Assembly: GCA_963575745.1 (NCBI GenBank)
Contig: CAUYUJ010014172.1
Location: forward strand, 301,501 to 365,500
Length of the DNA stretch: 64,000 bases
From: Prorocentrum cordatum
Lineage: Eukaryota; Sar; Dinophyceae; Prorocentrales; Prorocentraceae
Reading direction: 5' to 3'
This document shows positions 11,310-20,414 of the stretch, one piece after another. The translations under genes were made by a program, and so were the position numbers. Numbering within the stretch: the stretch's first letter is position 1; each line of letters starts with the position of its first letter. Under the pieces are notes generated by a model. It ran no database searches, was not told where the DNA came from, and worked only from the letters and a program-made list of their open reading frames with translations.

Positions 11310-11826
11310 CAAGTTGCTCTGGACAATGTAGGAGTCGATGGTAGTGGCGGCCCCAGGGGCAACATGGGCGGGAACAGCTGGAGCCCACATGCCCCCTCCC
11401 ACGACTCCGAATGGGGCCCTGTCGAAAATGGATTTGGGCAGCGCGTTGAAGTCGCCCCCCGAGGCGAACGATGGCGCTCGCGTTTCAAGGTGTCCTTCCA
11501 GATGGCGCTCGCGGTCTCTGGGCTCCCTCGAACCCCGGGAGTCCACGAGATAGGCGCAGCGCAGCGCGACCAGACCAGCGCCCCCGCTTTGCCCCTCCCC
11601 AGAAAAGTACCCCTGCCCAGATAGACTACCGCTGTGTTACTCGGTGGTATCCAGGCGTCAAAATGCTTCCTGGCGAGATGAAAGCGCCGCAAGATGGGCT
11701 GCCCGTGTCTGGCCCAATGCGCTCACGAGCATAAGCTTTCCACGAAGCTCCCTGAAGCCGGACGGTCGTCTCGCGAGAGTGGCCACCCGCTAATCTGCGC
11801 TCCTGGAGCAATGCAAAATCATTCCA
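11310..11826 (-). pseudogene. LINE apurinic-type endonuclease relic (two frames)
   Basis: The first frame (11826-11640) reads WNDFALLQERRLAGGHS, with the LLQE glutamate (codon at 11802) matching the metal-binding acid of exonuclease/endonuclease/phosphatase-fold nucleases, then WKAYARERIG and CGAFI. A second frame (11456-11310) reads GGDFNALPKSIF and later TTIDSYIV, matching the GDFN and ID motifs of the same fold. The two halves are out of frame, so the domain is inactive. Position between coiled coil and RNase H agrees with LINE order. Confidence 0.6.
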
Positions 11827-12858
11827 ACATGCTTGGGGGGTCTTTCTGCCAAACTTCGCCGACTCGAGACTCGCTCGACGAGCTAGAAGCAGCGAGTAAG
11901 ACGAGAGTGAGGCCCTTGCTTCCTCCACAAGGGCGAGCAGAGATATCCTGTCCATGATCGTCACTTCCCTTCTGAACCAACCTTCTGGTAGTTGATCCAG
12001 CTCGGGGTGGTATTGTTGTGGGATCGCGGGCAGCAGCCCCAACCCCGTCTGCCGCGGCCTCCGCCGCGCAAGCAGACATAGAAGACTGAGCTCTGTGTCC
12101 GATCGGCTCTGGACCTCCAGCCGATGCACCGGAGCGAGTGGGCCCCTGGGTTTTTGCGCGGTCGTCGCGCCCCGAGGTGGGCGCGCTCCCGCGCGGGATT
12201 CGCCGGGGTCGCTCTGGTCTGACAAGGCAGCCCTCGCAATGCGGGGTCCTGGCCGACGAAATTGAACTTGGATCCGAGAGCGTCCACGATCCACTGCCAC
12301 GCGTGGACTCAAAAACTGACCCACTAGAAAACACACCACTGGCCGAGGTGCAACGGTGGAAACGAATACCTCGAGCATCCACGTCACGACTTGCGTCTTC
12401 TTGATCTTGGTAAAAATGATCAAGCTCAAAAAAGTCCGCCTCTTCAGCTCCACTTGCAACTTCCCGCTCTGCGTTCGGGTGCGTAACATCTGGAATATCA
12501 TTTTCTGTGGGCCGCCTCCAAATCATGGGGGCGAAAGCCTGGCTTCATGCTGGCAGCCAAGATCGCGTTCAACAACTGGCGCTCGACCTGGTCAGTGGCC
12601 ACCTCGACTTGGCTGATAGCGTCGGCCAGGTCGCACCCATCCACCACGACTTGGCTGGAAGCGTCGACCTAAGGTTTTGGGGCTGCCTTCTACCTGTAGT
12701 GAATGTTGAACGCGCCCAGGAGCTCGCCGCACTTCGATTCTGAGTTGGCTCTAGCTTCTGATGGCTGCAAACCGTCCAGCATAGTTTGCAGCTCCTGCAT
12801 GATGCATGTGACTGCGGAACCTTCCGGGTCTGGAAACTGGCCAGGGGGGACCTGCAGC

Positions 12859-13020
12859 ATTGTTTGCATCCGCCGCAAGCTCAGCCTCCTCAGCCGCTTG
12901 GCGTTCGGCCTCGAAATCTTTCTCGAGCTCGGCCTTACGGTCCTCTAACTGCTGAAGCTGGCCCACCAACGCGGCACGCTCGCATTCCACGACGCGAAGC
13001 CTCCTGTTCAGCACGCTGAG
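12859..13020 (-). pseudogene. LINE coiled-coil segment
   Basis: The minus-strand frame reads LSVLNRRLRVVECERAALVG then LQQLEDRKAELEKDFEAERQ and AAEEAELAADAN, a heptad-like Glu/Lys/Ala/Leu-rich helix of about 54 residues. It lies between the finger-like motif and the endonuclease relic. Confidence 0.5.
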
Positions 13021-13372
13021 GGTGGCGAGACAAAGGCAACTGTTCTTGATGGGCCTGCTTGGCCTCGTCGTAGGCATTGGTGGTGGCCGTGAGACGAGGG
13101 TGACAGCATGTCTCTGTAGCGCCCCGTGGCGCACATCTGCTGCATGCCATGGAGCTCGCCCATGGCAAACATGGGAAGCGACAGCCCTCGACCTCCACGA
13201 GACTGCTGCAGCTGAACTCCGTGTCCAACACCTTTACCTTTGCCACTGCCCTTCTTGTCATGTCTCCCTCCTCCCTTGGGCCCCTGGTATACCCATGGCG
13301 AACGCCCCCACCTGTTGGCAGGCGGAAGAGGGGGGCGAAACCGATCTTAGGAAGAGCACCGCGGAACTGATA

Positions 13373-13420
13373 ACATGAAGCAGAATTCGCACAAGTTTTC
13401 GCGCAGCCGCACGAAGGGCA
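13373..13420 (-). pseudogene. Degenerate N-terminal zinc-finger-like motif of the LINE
   Basis: The frame reads CPSCGCAKTCANSASCYQF. This resembles a RanBP2-type finger (CxxC ... CxxC), but the last cysteine position is phenylalanine, so the site would not bind zinc normally. It sits about 75 bp from the copia insertion site. Confidence 0.35.
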
Positions 13421-13498
13421 AGGGAGGGCTGCTGCGCCATCCTGAACAAAGCGGCCACCTGCACGGGTCATGCCCCTGCCCGCGCGGCTGGTGAGGTG

Positions 13499-13677
13499 TG
13501 TGATATGGATATCGCTGATATCGTTTGTCGAGGAATCGCGCGGCGAAGCTCTCTGCGTAGCTCTAAGGCCAAGGGCCCTAGTTTGAAACAAAATGGCGGC
13601 GACAAGGCGGGCGTGAGAGATAGAGCGGGGAAGCAGGGAAGGAGCAGGAAAGGCACGGGGAGCGAGCGGGAATCACA
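13499..13677 (-). repeat. 3' LTR of the copia element
   Basis: 179 bp, TGTGATATGG at one end and GGGAATCACA at the other. It matches 22492-22670 except at 13530 (G versus T) and 13663 (C versus T). An outer AGGTG target duplication abuts it at 13494-13498. Confidence 0.95.
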
Positions 13678-13686
13678 CTCCTCCTG
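13678..13686 (-). promoter_or_regulatory. Polypurine tract of the copia element
   Basis: On the minus strand the bases directly before the 3' LTR read CAGGAGGAG and then the LTR begins TGTGATTCCC. A short purine run here primes plus-strand DNA synthesis in LTR retrotransposons. Confidence 0.7.
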
Positions 13687-13989
13687 ATTGACGCTCGCGG
13701 CGCCGTCGAGCGACGATCATCGATCGCAGCTCACTTCATTAATCAGAGCGCTCCAAAACAAACACAGGCAAACGGCCTTGTCGGCATGCTATCCGGCTGC
13801 CCCAGGGCATTTAACGGGTGCTGCTACACGCACCGGCAAGAAATACATAAATTCTCAAAGCAAACAGCGGCGCGAGTCCGATCGCTATGCGACAAAACTC
13901 AAATAGCGCTATCTTATCAAGATAAAATCTCAATAGTGTGGTCGTCACCACATAAAAGAAAAAACTGTGCACACTGAATAAAGCTTCGA

Positions 13990-14172
13990 ACAATGCGGAC
14001 TAGCGTAATCTGCCACAGGATGTGGCGCCAAATGTAAAGAAAACGAGCTGGTAAGACAATTCGGACTAACGTAGTCTGCCACACGATGTGGCTCCAGGTG
14101 TAAAGAAAACGAGCTGACAGAGCGATGCGGACTAACGTAATCTGCCACAGGATGTGGCGCCAGTTATAGAGC
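13990..14172. repeat. 66-bp tandem repeat in the copia 3' region, three copies
   Basis: GCGGACTAACGTAATCTGCC followed by ACAGGATGTGGCGCCA and GTAAAGAAAACGAGCTG recurs at about 13995, 14062 and 14128. It lies between the pol stop and the 3' LTR. The rest of 13687-14183 has no long reading frame. Confidence 0.85.
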
Positions 14173-14183
14173 GGCGGCGTGCG

Positions 14184-17100
14184 TCACGAAATCTTCTTTT
14201 GAGCTTTCGCCTTGCCGGGCAGTCCTTGTAGCTGCCTCCATCTATTCTGTAAATCCCAGCGCAGACTATTGTGCATCCTCGAAAAGTCTGGCTCATGGGT
14301 CATGTGATTCCTGCGAAGCCATGACGCATGCTTCCTGCACGTCCTGCAGGTTATGTAGACACTATGTGTGTTGTGCCCCACACGTATGTTGTGCTCGGCG
14401 GCCACGCATGCGTTCATCTCTGACGGCGAAACCGTTGGCGTCGATCCGTTCCACGAAACCACACTGGCTGACGAGGAACTGTGAACCGTCATCGGCGATG
14501 ATGGCGCAGAGCTCGCTCCCTGCGCGAAGCTGTCCGGTGATGGGGGCGGTGCGGCTGGCGCTGCCGATCCGCTTGCTGATGATGAACTCTGGGCTGCGAC
14601 GGCAATCATCGGCGGCTCCATGTAGACATCTCCGTCGACGTCTTCGGGAATGGTAGGCTGTGCGTTGTTACGACGTCCAAGGTATCGTCCATCCCATCCT
14701 GGATATACTCCGGGCAAGGGAGTGTCCGCGTGCCCGGTGTGGTCGGCCTTGGACCCATTGCTGGTGTTGTTGATGGCCCCGATCTGAATGGGATTGGGGT
14801 CGCCTGGCCCAAATATCTCCTTTCGCACCACAAACCACAGCGCTGCGAACAATGTAAATCCAATCATGATCCCACTAAGCATCGCAATGAATGTCATGTA
14901 GTAGATCCAATGTGACATCGGCACTTGCCATTCCTGTGGGGGATGCTGTGCCTTCACGCGTCCGAGACATGTCATCAGCACTGAGGCAAGCATGGCGGCG
15001 TGCGGTTGCCTAGTGCCAAAATTGTACTTCTTGGCCCCGAAGAAAGCGAGGAGCACTCCGGTCTCCATGATCTTGGTGAGCGCGTCGGCGACCATACTCC
15101 ACGTAGGTATCCACGAGAGCTTCAGCTGGCTGTTGGGGTGCACCGTCTCCTTGATCATTGATGCCACGATGCGGAACCGCTTGTCCGTGGATTGACCCAC
15201 GTCAGACTTGATGTGCGTCACCAGGCCGTTGCTGTCGCTATAGATCTCCCCGGATCGTTTGGTGCTGAGGCCGTCGATCTGCTTGAGCGTCTTCTTCGGG
15301 TTGTAGGCCTCCGTAAGTAGCTGGCCGAACCACGTGCTCGACTCGGCGCCCTCCGGAGTGGCGTAGCCCTCGGCGGCCAGCGTCGACTTCACGGATCGCT
15401 TGACCGTGCCCGAATGCCAGGCCACAGGCAGGCACAAGTCATATCGTCCAGCCACGACGTCCCGTGGCTTGTGAGTTAGCCCAATCGCCATGCCCCACTG
15501 GCTCTTCACCCCGTCCACATTGGCGAAGGCCGCGTCGCTGAAACAGATGATGGTGCAAGTGCGCAGGTCGATGATGTTGCGCTCGATGACTATGGCGAAA
15601 TCGGCGGACCCGTGCACGTAAGCGACGGTCTTGTTCAGCGTCTTGGCGTCGGCCACGGTGGCGGTGTTGGTGCGGCGAGCCGCAAGGCTCACCGGGCAGG
15701 CGATGTCCACTCGCGTCTGTACTGCGAGCCAAAGCAGTTGGCCGAGTGCGTGGCGATATCCCGAGACCTCCGAGGTGGTAAGACGATCCTCTGGTGATCG
15801 TCCGCGTTGGGCGTTGAGTTCGATGAAATCCACCTGGGCGGCGGCCGTCGCCTGAGTAATGCGGAACTCCTCGCTGATCTTGTTGATTGTCCGGCCGCAG
15901 TACTTGATGATGCCCTCTACCTTCTTGAGGTGCAGCCTTTTCTGCAAGGAGCTAATGACTCGCTTCCACTCGCTGGAGCTTCCGCGCTGGGCGATGAGGA
16001 AATCATCCACATGGGAGTGGATCATAGCAGCGAGCCCTTTGTCGTCGTAGAAGTAGTAAAGGCCCTTCTCGAGCTTGCTCTCGATGAGGCCGTGCTCCTG
16101 GAACACCTTTTGGGCGTAGAGGTACCACTGGCGTCCGGCATCTCGGGTGCCATAGATGGCGCCAGTCGCCATCACGATCTCGCCGGGCAATGTGCCTGGC
16201 GGCGGGCTCTTGGCTGGCATGCGCAGCAATAGCAGCCTCTCGATGTTGCCCGACTGCAGGTAAGCCGTCATCGCGTCGTACGACGTGAGGTCCCAGCCAA
16301 GCTGGGCGGCGGCAGCAAGCGTGAGGTAAAGCGCGTCCCTTGACCCGGTCGGCGCGTCCGTACGGATCTGGGACTTGTCCTCTTGACAGCCCTGGACGAC
16401 AAGGCGGGCCTTCATGAGGTTGGCGGCCTTCTGCGTGAGCACCCAGCGGGTACCAACTGGTCGTATTCCAGGGTGTCGCTGGAAGATCTCCTTCAACTCC
16501 TTGGGCGGTAGCTTCTTGTAGGCCCCGAACTCGGTCCACTTGGACCACTCAACCTTCATGGCCATGTCCATGAGCTTCTTGTCCTTGGCGGAGAGCTTGT
16601 CGTACTTGATCTCCTTAGCAGCGGCCTTTCCGGTGAGCATCACCTCCCGGAGTCGGATGGTCGAATGCAAATCGTCGTCGTTGATCTCAAAACAGTTGTC
16701 CAAGTAGAGGTCGGTCCTGAGTGTGTCTTTCGGCCTCTTGAAGCACTTGGGTAGGTCGTCCTTGAGACTCTCCAAGAATTCCTTGCGCTTGATGGCTTTG
16801 CTGCGGTCGTCTGTTTGATCGTGCCTGTCACGTTCGAGGGCGCGAGGTACGTCCTCTTGTTGAGCTTGGCGCTGAGCCTTGTTGCCGCGTTGTCCTTCAG
16901 GATGTTGTGGTCTGCGGGCAAAGGCTTCTTTGCGAACTTCCTCCTCCGCGGCCTTGCTCCAGTCGCGTAGACCCTCGGATCCGGAGCTGTCGGCATCCGA
17001 TGAATGTCCATCAGCTTCTGTGCGTCGAGCTCCTGGTGGTGGAAGTCGTGTTCCATCATGTTCTTCAGGCTGTTCGTCATGTACTTCTGGTTGCACGATG

Positions 17101-20100
17101 GGTTCTGGAGCTGGATCTTCAGCGCGATCTGGGTCTTCTTGGGCGTGTATTTGGGCATGAGCAGGGTCATGAGCGGGGTCAGCGGCAGCAGCTGAGTCAG
17201 CAACAGGCGCAGGAGGCGCTGGCAGAAGGTCTCCCCCCGAAGGTGCTGGTGCTGAACCGCTGCCTGAGGCGCCCCCACTGGTCGTATATTCTTCATCTCC
17301 TTGCCGTCGGCGAATCCACTCAAGAGTAGCATGTGCGCGGCGATTGTGTGGAGTATCTTCGATGTTGCCGAAGTTGTGCTGCTTGATGGCCGTTGGCGGA
17401 GGTGGTAGTGCTGGCGGAACGTTGTCCACTCGCGGGCGTTTCTTCGGCGTTTCGCCCGTGAGGTCGATGAATGTATCTCCATCTCCTCCTTGGTCTGATG
17501 GTGGTAATCCGCCTCCACCGCAGTGTCCTCCTTCATGTGGTGATCCTTCGTCCCGTCCTCCTGGTCCCGGTGGCTGTGGTCCGTCAGGAGGTGGGGGCTG
17601 GTCAGCTGGCGGTTGTCCTGGCGGTGGTGGTGGCTGGTTGCCGTTCATGGCGTTGAGTACCTGTCCCCAGGGCACGAGCTCTGAGGCAGTAGCGTGGCGT
17701 AAATGTCCTCGGTTGACCTTGACGGTGGTGGAACGATGGCTGACCCATACGTTCGAGGTGCCCTCGAAGCCAATGATGACGCCGGGTCCATGCCACTGCA
17801 AAGCCCATTCGCGCTTAGGCTTGCCGTTCCCCCTCCAGTAGTATATCTGGTCCCCCGTTTGATAGATATCCGACGCGTGCTGAGCTCCATCCGCACGCGA
17901 TCGTGCGAGTAAGGCCCGGGATAGGGACTGGTTGAAACGCAGATGCTGGATTGACGTCTGGGCGGCCTTCATGAGGGCAACCCTCTCAGAGAAGGACTTG
18001 TCAGAGACCACTCTCTCGTGTAGCGAGAGTCTCCCAGCGCTATCCAGCAGGCAATAAGGTAGTTGAAGTCCACGTCCGAGCACCCACTGTGCCGGTGAAT
18101 ACCCACTGGCATTGATTGAGCTATTCATAGCCCAGCAGACAGCGGCGAGCAGCCGCTGGATCTTGTGGGCGTTCGCGGGCTGATCGAACCTGATGCTGAA
18201 CTGGTCGATCAGCTTCCTGGCGTGGACCTTCCACATGCCGCCGCGCCTTTCCACGGTGGCGTTCTGTTGCGGCGTAGCCGCGGCAGTAGTCATAAGGCGA
18301 CAGCCCATGTCCTCGAGTTCCGTTGAGAACTCTCTCTCAAACTCGCCTCCTCCATCGAAAAGTACCCGTTGTGGTGCCCCAAACGGTGTAATCCAAACCT
18401 GCAAAAGCCTCGCGAATACAATCGAGGAGTGTCTTGAAGAAACTGTTCCACATAATGTAAATCCAGAAGCGAGATCGACCACATTGAGAAAAACCAACTG
18501 GTTGCCGGCGTAGTCGGCGAGAGTGAACAAGTCCACTCCAATGGAATCATTGAAGTCCCTATCTAGCTTGATTCTCCCAGGTAGATGAGGTAGGGGTCGC
18601 CGATGGGCGGCGCAGACTTCGCAGTGCAGGTTGAGTGCCATCTCGACCGCTCTTTGGGATCCACCCGTCACTCGGATGGCCCGGGCCAACGCGTCGTTGG
18701 CAGGGTGCCCCGTGTTGACGTGGAGCTGCAGTATGGCGGACTTGAGCGTCCGCTCCTCCGCTGCCGTCAAGGCTGGCTCTGCGGGGGCTGCCGGGGCAGG
18801 CACTGTCCTCCTCGCGGCTCTCCGTCTCGTTGGTTCCGCGGGGTTTGCCTCGCGGTGCTCGGTCATGTTCGTCTTGCGAAGCTGCTTGACCAGCATGGCG
18901 ACGAGCTTGTCGGTGTAGTTCTCGCTGTCCTTGGCGAGCTTGCCACGGGCCTCGACGTGTTTGTGTAGCCCGTCGCAAAGCTTGTGCAGCGAGTTGTCGA
19001 TCCCGTAGTGGTCGGTGATAATCCCCCACGGCTTCTTGATCGCGTCCCCGCTCCTGGTCTGAAGGCCGTAAGCGCAGCCATCGAAATCGATGATGCGCGG
19101 GAGCTGATCCTTCAGCTTCTTCGCGGTGTAGTTCTTCTTCTGATCCCAGCCGTCGCAGTAGCGCGGCCACTCGAAGGAGACCGCGAGCTGGCTGCCAAAC
19201 TCCTTCCGCAGGCGGCTCATTGACGTCAGGAAAAGGTCGATCATCCTCGCGGAATACTTCCGGTCCTTTTCCAGCTTCTCAGCCTTGCGGGGGTCGATCT
19301 TCAGGATGACGCGCTGCAACGTGGTCCATGGCGTGCATGGAAATGCGGCATGGACCCGTGCACCCTGGCCCTTCCGCAGGTTCTTCCGAATCTTGTCCTC
19401 GAGCTTCTCGACGATGGGCTTCCGAGAGAGGTCGTATCCAGGAAGACCGCAACGTGCAGCAGCTCCTCCACTCTCAGTCCACTTCGCACTGAGCTTGCTG
19501 TCAGGGTTGCAGCACCACTCGTAGAGGATGGTGGCGTTGCTCGAGATTCCGCTCGAGCTCGTAGTTGACTTGGCCAGGTCAGCTTTGAGCGCCTGGCTGA
19601 CTGTGTGCGGCTTAACGCCGCTCTTGTTGGTGACGATGGCCGACCGCTTGCCGGCGGTCAGCTGCAGCCTTGTCCCTTTCTTGAGCCGACGTACCTTCAT
19701 CTGCTCCTCCTCCACGATGTTGACCTCCTTCGGGTCGTTGTCGTTCTCGATGTCCAGCGTGACCGAGTTGCCGAAAACACACTCGGAGCAGAACCCGAGG
19801 TGGCAACAGTCTGTATAGGACTTGGCGCCGCAGGCCACGCAATCGTCGAGGGGCTCGGCGATGCAGGTAGTAGCCGAAATCATTGTTGGAGCAAACGTCG
19901 GCGGCGCGACCGCCGTCGAACAGCAGACCAACGCAGAGCTTACGGCGGCCATGAGCCTTGAGCTGCCGCCGCGTCGCTGTTGAAGTCGTCTCGGTACATT
20001 GAGCTCCTTCTTGGGAATGAGTCTCGTGATATTCTCGAGCAAGTTGCTCGCCTTCGTAGTGAGGTTGACCGTGGGCTTCGGGGCTGGCCGCTTGGCGATG

Positions 20101-20414
20101 CCCTTAGTACTGACAGCCTTCGGTCCAAACTCGTGGCCCGCGCCCTTGATGGCGAGCCAGTCCTCCGGGTAGAGGTCGATCGCGGGATGTCCTGCGCTGC
20201 TCGTGATGAGCTTCTGGGAATGGTTCCCGATGCGGATCTGTCCCCGCCAGAGCGAGATGTCGATCTTGCTCGGCTGAATGAAGTCCCGGCCGATAAGCAG
20301 GCCGAGCGTGGGGCTGTCCACGACGCTGAATACTATGCGACCAGCGCGTCCACACAGGACGAGTGGGGTTGTGACGCGCAGCTTGCTCGGGAGCGCGCCG
20401 CCGTTCCCGAACCT
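14184..20414 (-). CDS. pol: copia pol polyprotein (PR part, MTase-like, INT, RT, RNase H, TM tail)
   Basis: Open from just after the gag UAA to a stop at 14184; no ATG is needed because it continues the gag frame. The first GTG at 20321 gives 2045 residues, used for numbering. Motifs in order: LLIGRDF (8-14), second half of a retropepsin; Cys-rich patch 153-181; methyltransferase-like block 266-480 with YEWCC, FPCTPW (327-332) and FEWPRYCDGW; integrase HHCC finger H534/H539/C567/C570 and D597, D656, E691; reverse transcriptase about 1285-1530 with D1349 and HVDD 1437-1440; RNase H D1596, E1651, D1696, D1746; a long helix 1803-1832; and a Cys/His motif about 1972-1998. The catalytic sets look intact. 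About 300 residues lie beyond RNase H, which is unusual for copia. Residues 890-1120 are Pro/Gly/Asp-rich linker. Expression would need readthrough of the UAA or a different source copy. Confidence 0.9.
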   Translation of the reverse strand, partial: RFGNGGALPSKLRVTTPLVLCGRAGRIVFSVVDSPTLGLLIGRDFIQPSKIDISLWRGQIRIGNHSQKLITSSAGHPAIDLYPEDWLAIKGAGHEFGPKAVSTKGIAKRPAPKPTVNLTTKASNLLENITRLIPKKELNVPRRLQQRRGGSSRLMAAVSSALVCCSTAVAPPTFAPTMISATTCIAEPLDDCVACGAKSYTDCCHLGFCSECVFGNSVTLDIENDNDPKEVNIVEEEQMKVRRLKKGTRLQLTAGKRSAIVTNKSGVKPHTVSQALKADLAKSTTSSSGISSNATILYEWCCNPDSKLSAKWTESGGAAARCGLPGYDLSRKPIVEKLEDKIRKNLRKGQGARVHAAFPCTPWTTLQRVILKIDPRKAEKLEKDRKYSARMIDLFLTSMSRLRKEFGSQLAVSFEWPRYCDGWDQKKNYTAKKLKDQLPRIIDFDGCAYGLQTRSGDAIKKPWGIITDHYGIDNSLHKLCDGLHKHVEARGKLAKDSENYTDKLVAMLVKQLRKTNMTEHREANPAEPTRRRAARRTVPAPAAPAEPALTAAEERTLKSAILQLHVNTGHPANDALARAIRVTGGSQRAVEMALNLHCEVCAAHRRPLPHLPGRIKLDRDFNDSIGVDLFTLADYAGNQLVFLNVVDLASGFTLCGTVSSRHSSIVFARLLQVWITPFGAPQRVLFDGGGEFEREFSTELEDMGCRLMTTAAATPQQNATVERRGGMWKVHARKLIDQFSIRFDQPANAHKIQRLLAAVCWAMNSSINASGYSPAQWVLGRGLQLPYCLLDSAGRLSLHERVVSDKSFSERVALMKAAQTSIQHLRFNQSLSRALLARSRADGAQHASDIYQTGDQIYYWRGNGKPKREWALQWHGPGVIIGFEGTSNVWVSHRSTTVKVNRGHLRHATASELVPWGQVLNAMNGNQPPPPPGQPPADQPPPPDGPQPPGPGGRDEGSPHEGGHCGGGGLPPSDQGGDGDTFIDLTGETPKKRPRVDNVPPALPPPPTAIKQHNFGNIEDTPHNRRAHATLEWIRRRQGDEEYTTSGGASGSGSAPAPSGGDLLPAPPAPVADSAAAADPAHDPAHAQIHAQEDPDRAEDPAPEPIVQPEVHDEQPEEHDGTRLPPPGARRTEADGHSSDADSSGSEGLRDWSKAAEEEVRKEAFARRPQHPEGQRGNKAQRQAQQEDVPRALERDRHDQTDDRSKAIKRKEFLESLKDDLPKCFKRPKDTLRTDLYLDNCFEINDDDLHSTIRLREVMLTGKAAAKEIKYDKLSAKDKKLMDMAMKVEWSKWTEFGAYKKLPPKELKEIFQRHPGIRPVGTRWVLTQKAANLMKARLVVQGCQEDKSQIRTDAPTGSRDALYLTLAAAAQLGWDLTSYDAMTAYLQSGNIERLLLLRMPAKSPPPGTLPGEIVMATGAIYGTRDAGRQWYLYAQKVFQEHGLIESKLEKGLYYFYDDKGLAAMIHSHVDDFLIAQRGSSSEWKRVISSLQKRLHLKKVEGIIKYCGRTINKISEEFRITQATAAAQVDFIELNAQRGRSPEDRLTTSEVSGYRHALGQLLWLAVQTRVDIACPVSLAARRTNTATVADAKTLNKTVAYVHGSADFAIVIERNIIDLRTCTIICFSDAAFANVDGVKSQWGMAIGLTHKPRDVVAGRYDLCLPVAWHSGTVKRSVKSTLAAEGYATPEGAESSTWFGQLLTEAYNPKKTLKQIDGLSTKRSGEIYSDSNGLVTHIKSDVGQSTDKRFRIVASMIKETVHPNSQLKLSWIPTWSMVADALTKIMETGVLLAFFGAKKYNFGTRQPHAAMLASVLMTCLGRVKAQHPPQEWQVPMSHWIYYMTFIAMLSGIMIGFTLFAALWFVVRKEIFGPGDPNPIQIGAINNTSNGSKADHTGHADTPLPGVYPGWDGRYLGRRNNAQPTIPEDVDGDVYMEPPMIAVAAQSSSSASGSAAPAAPPPSPDSFAQGASSAPSSPMTVHSSSSASVVSWNGSTPTVSPSEMNACVAAEHNIRVGHNTHSVYITCRTCRKHASWLRRNHMTHEPDFSRMHNSLRWDLQNRWRQLQGLPGKAKAQKKIS
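18882..19526 (-). other. Methyltransferase-like block inside pol
   Basis: Pol residues 266-480. An early YEWCCNPDSKLS could match the nucleotide-binding motif I position, FPCTPWTTLQR resembles the Pro-Cys catalytic motif IV of cytosine-5 DNA methyltransferases, and VSFEWPRYCDGW could be the motif VI position. Cytosine methyltransferases captured by retrotransposons are known, dinoflagellates included. Here the similarity is by short motifs only, and the usual glycine-rich motif I is not clear. It could be a divergent or inactive relative, or an unrelated Rossmann-type domain. Confidence 0.4.

Larger units (their letters stand above)
7571..13493 (-). mobile_element. Decayed LINE-type retrotransposon
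   Basis: On the minus strand, from high to low coordinates, protein relics appear in non-LTR order: a Cys-rich finger-like motif (13420-13373), a coiled coil (13020-12859), an apurinic-type endonuclease in two frames (11826-11640 and 11456-11310), a Cys/His motif (8695-8635), RNase H in two frames (8477-8262 and 8212-7997) and a C-terminal Cys-rich region (7993-7571). Each relic sits in a different frame, so the element carries many indels and is dead. I could not find reverse-transcriptase motifs in 8.8-11.2 kb, so that part is deleted or too shifted to read. The copia element begins right at the upper edge, next to the finger relic. The long ORFs on both strands in 9.1-12.5 kb are mostly shadows of this decayed sequence. 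Confidence 0.6.

Noticed and set aside
16640-17536. 298-codon minus ORF inside pol
   Set aside because: Shadow of the pol linker region in another frame.
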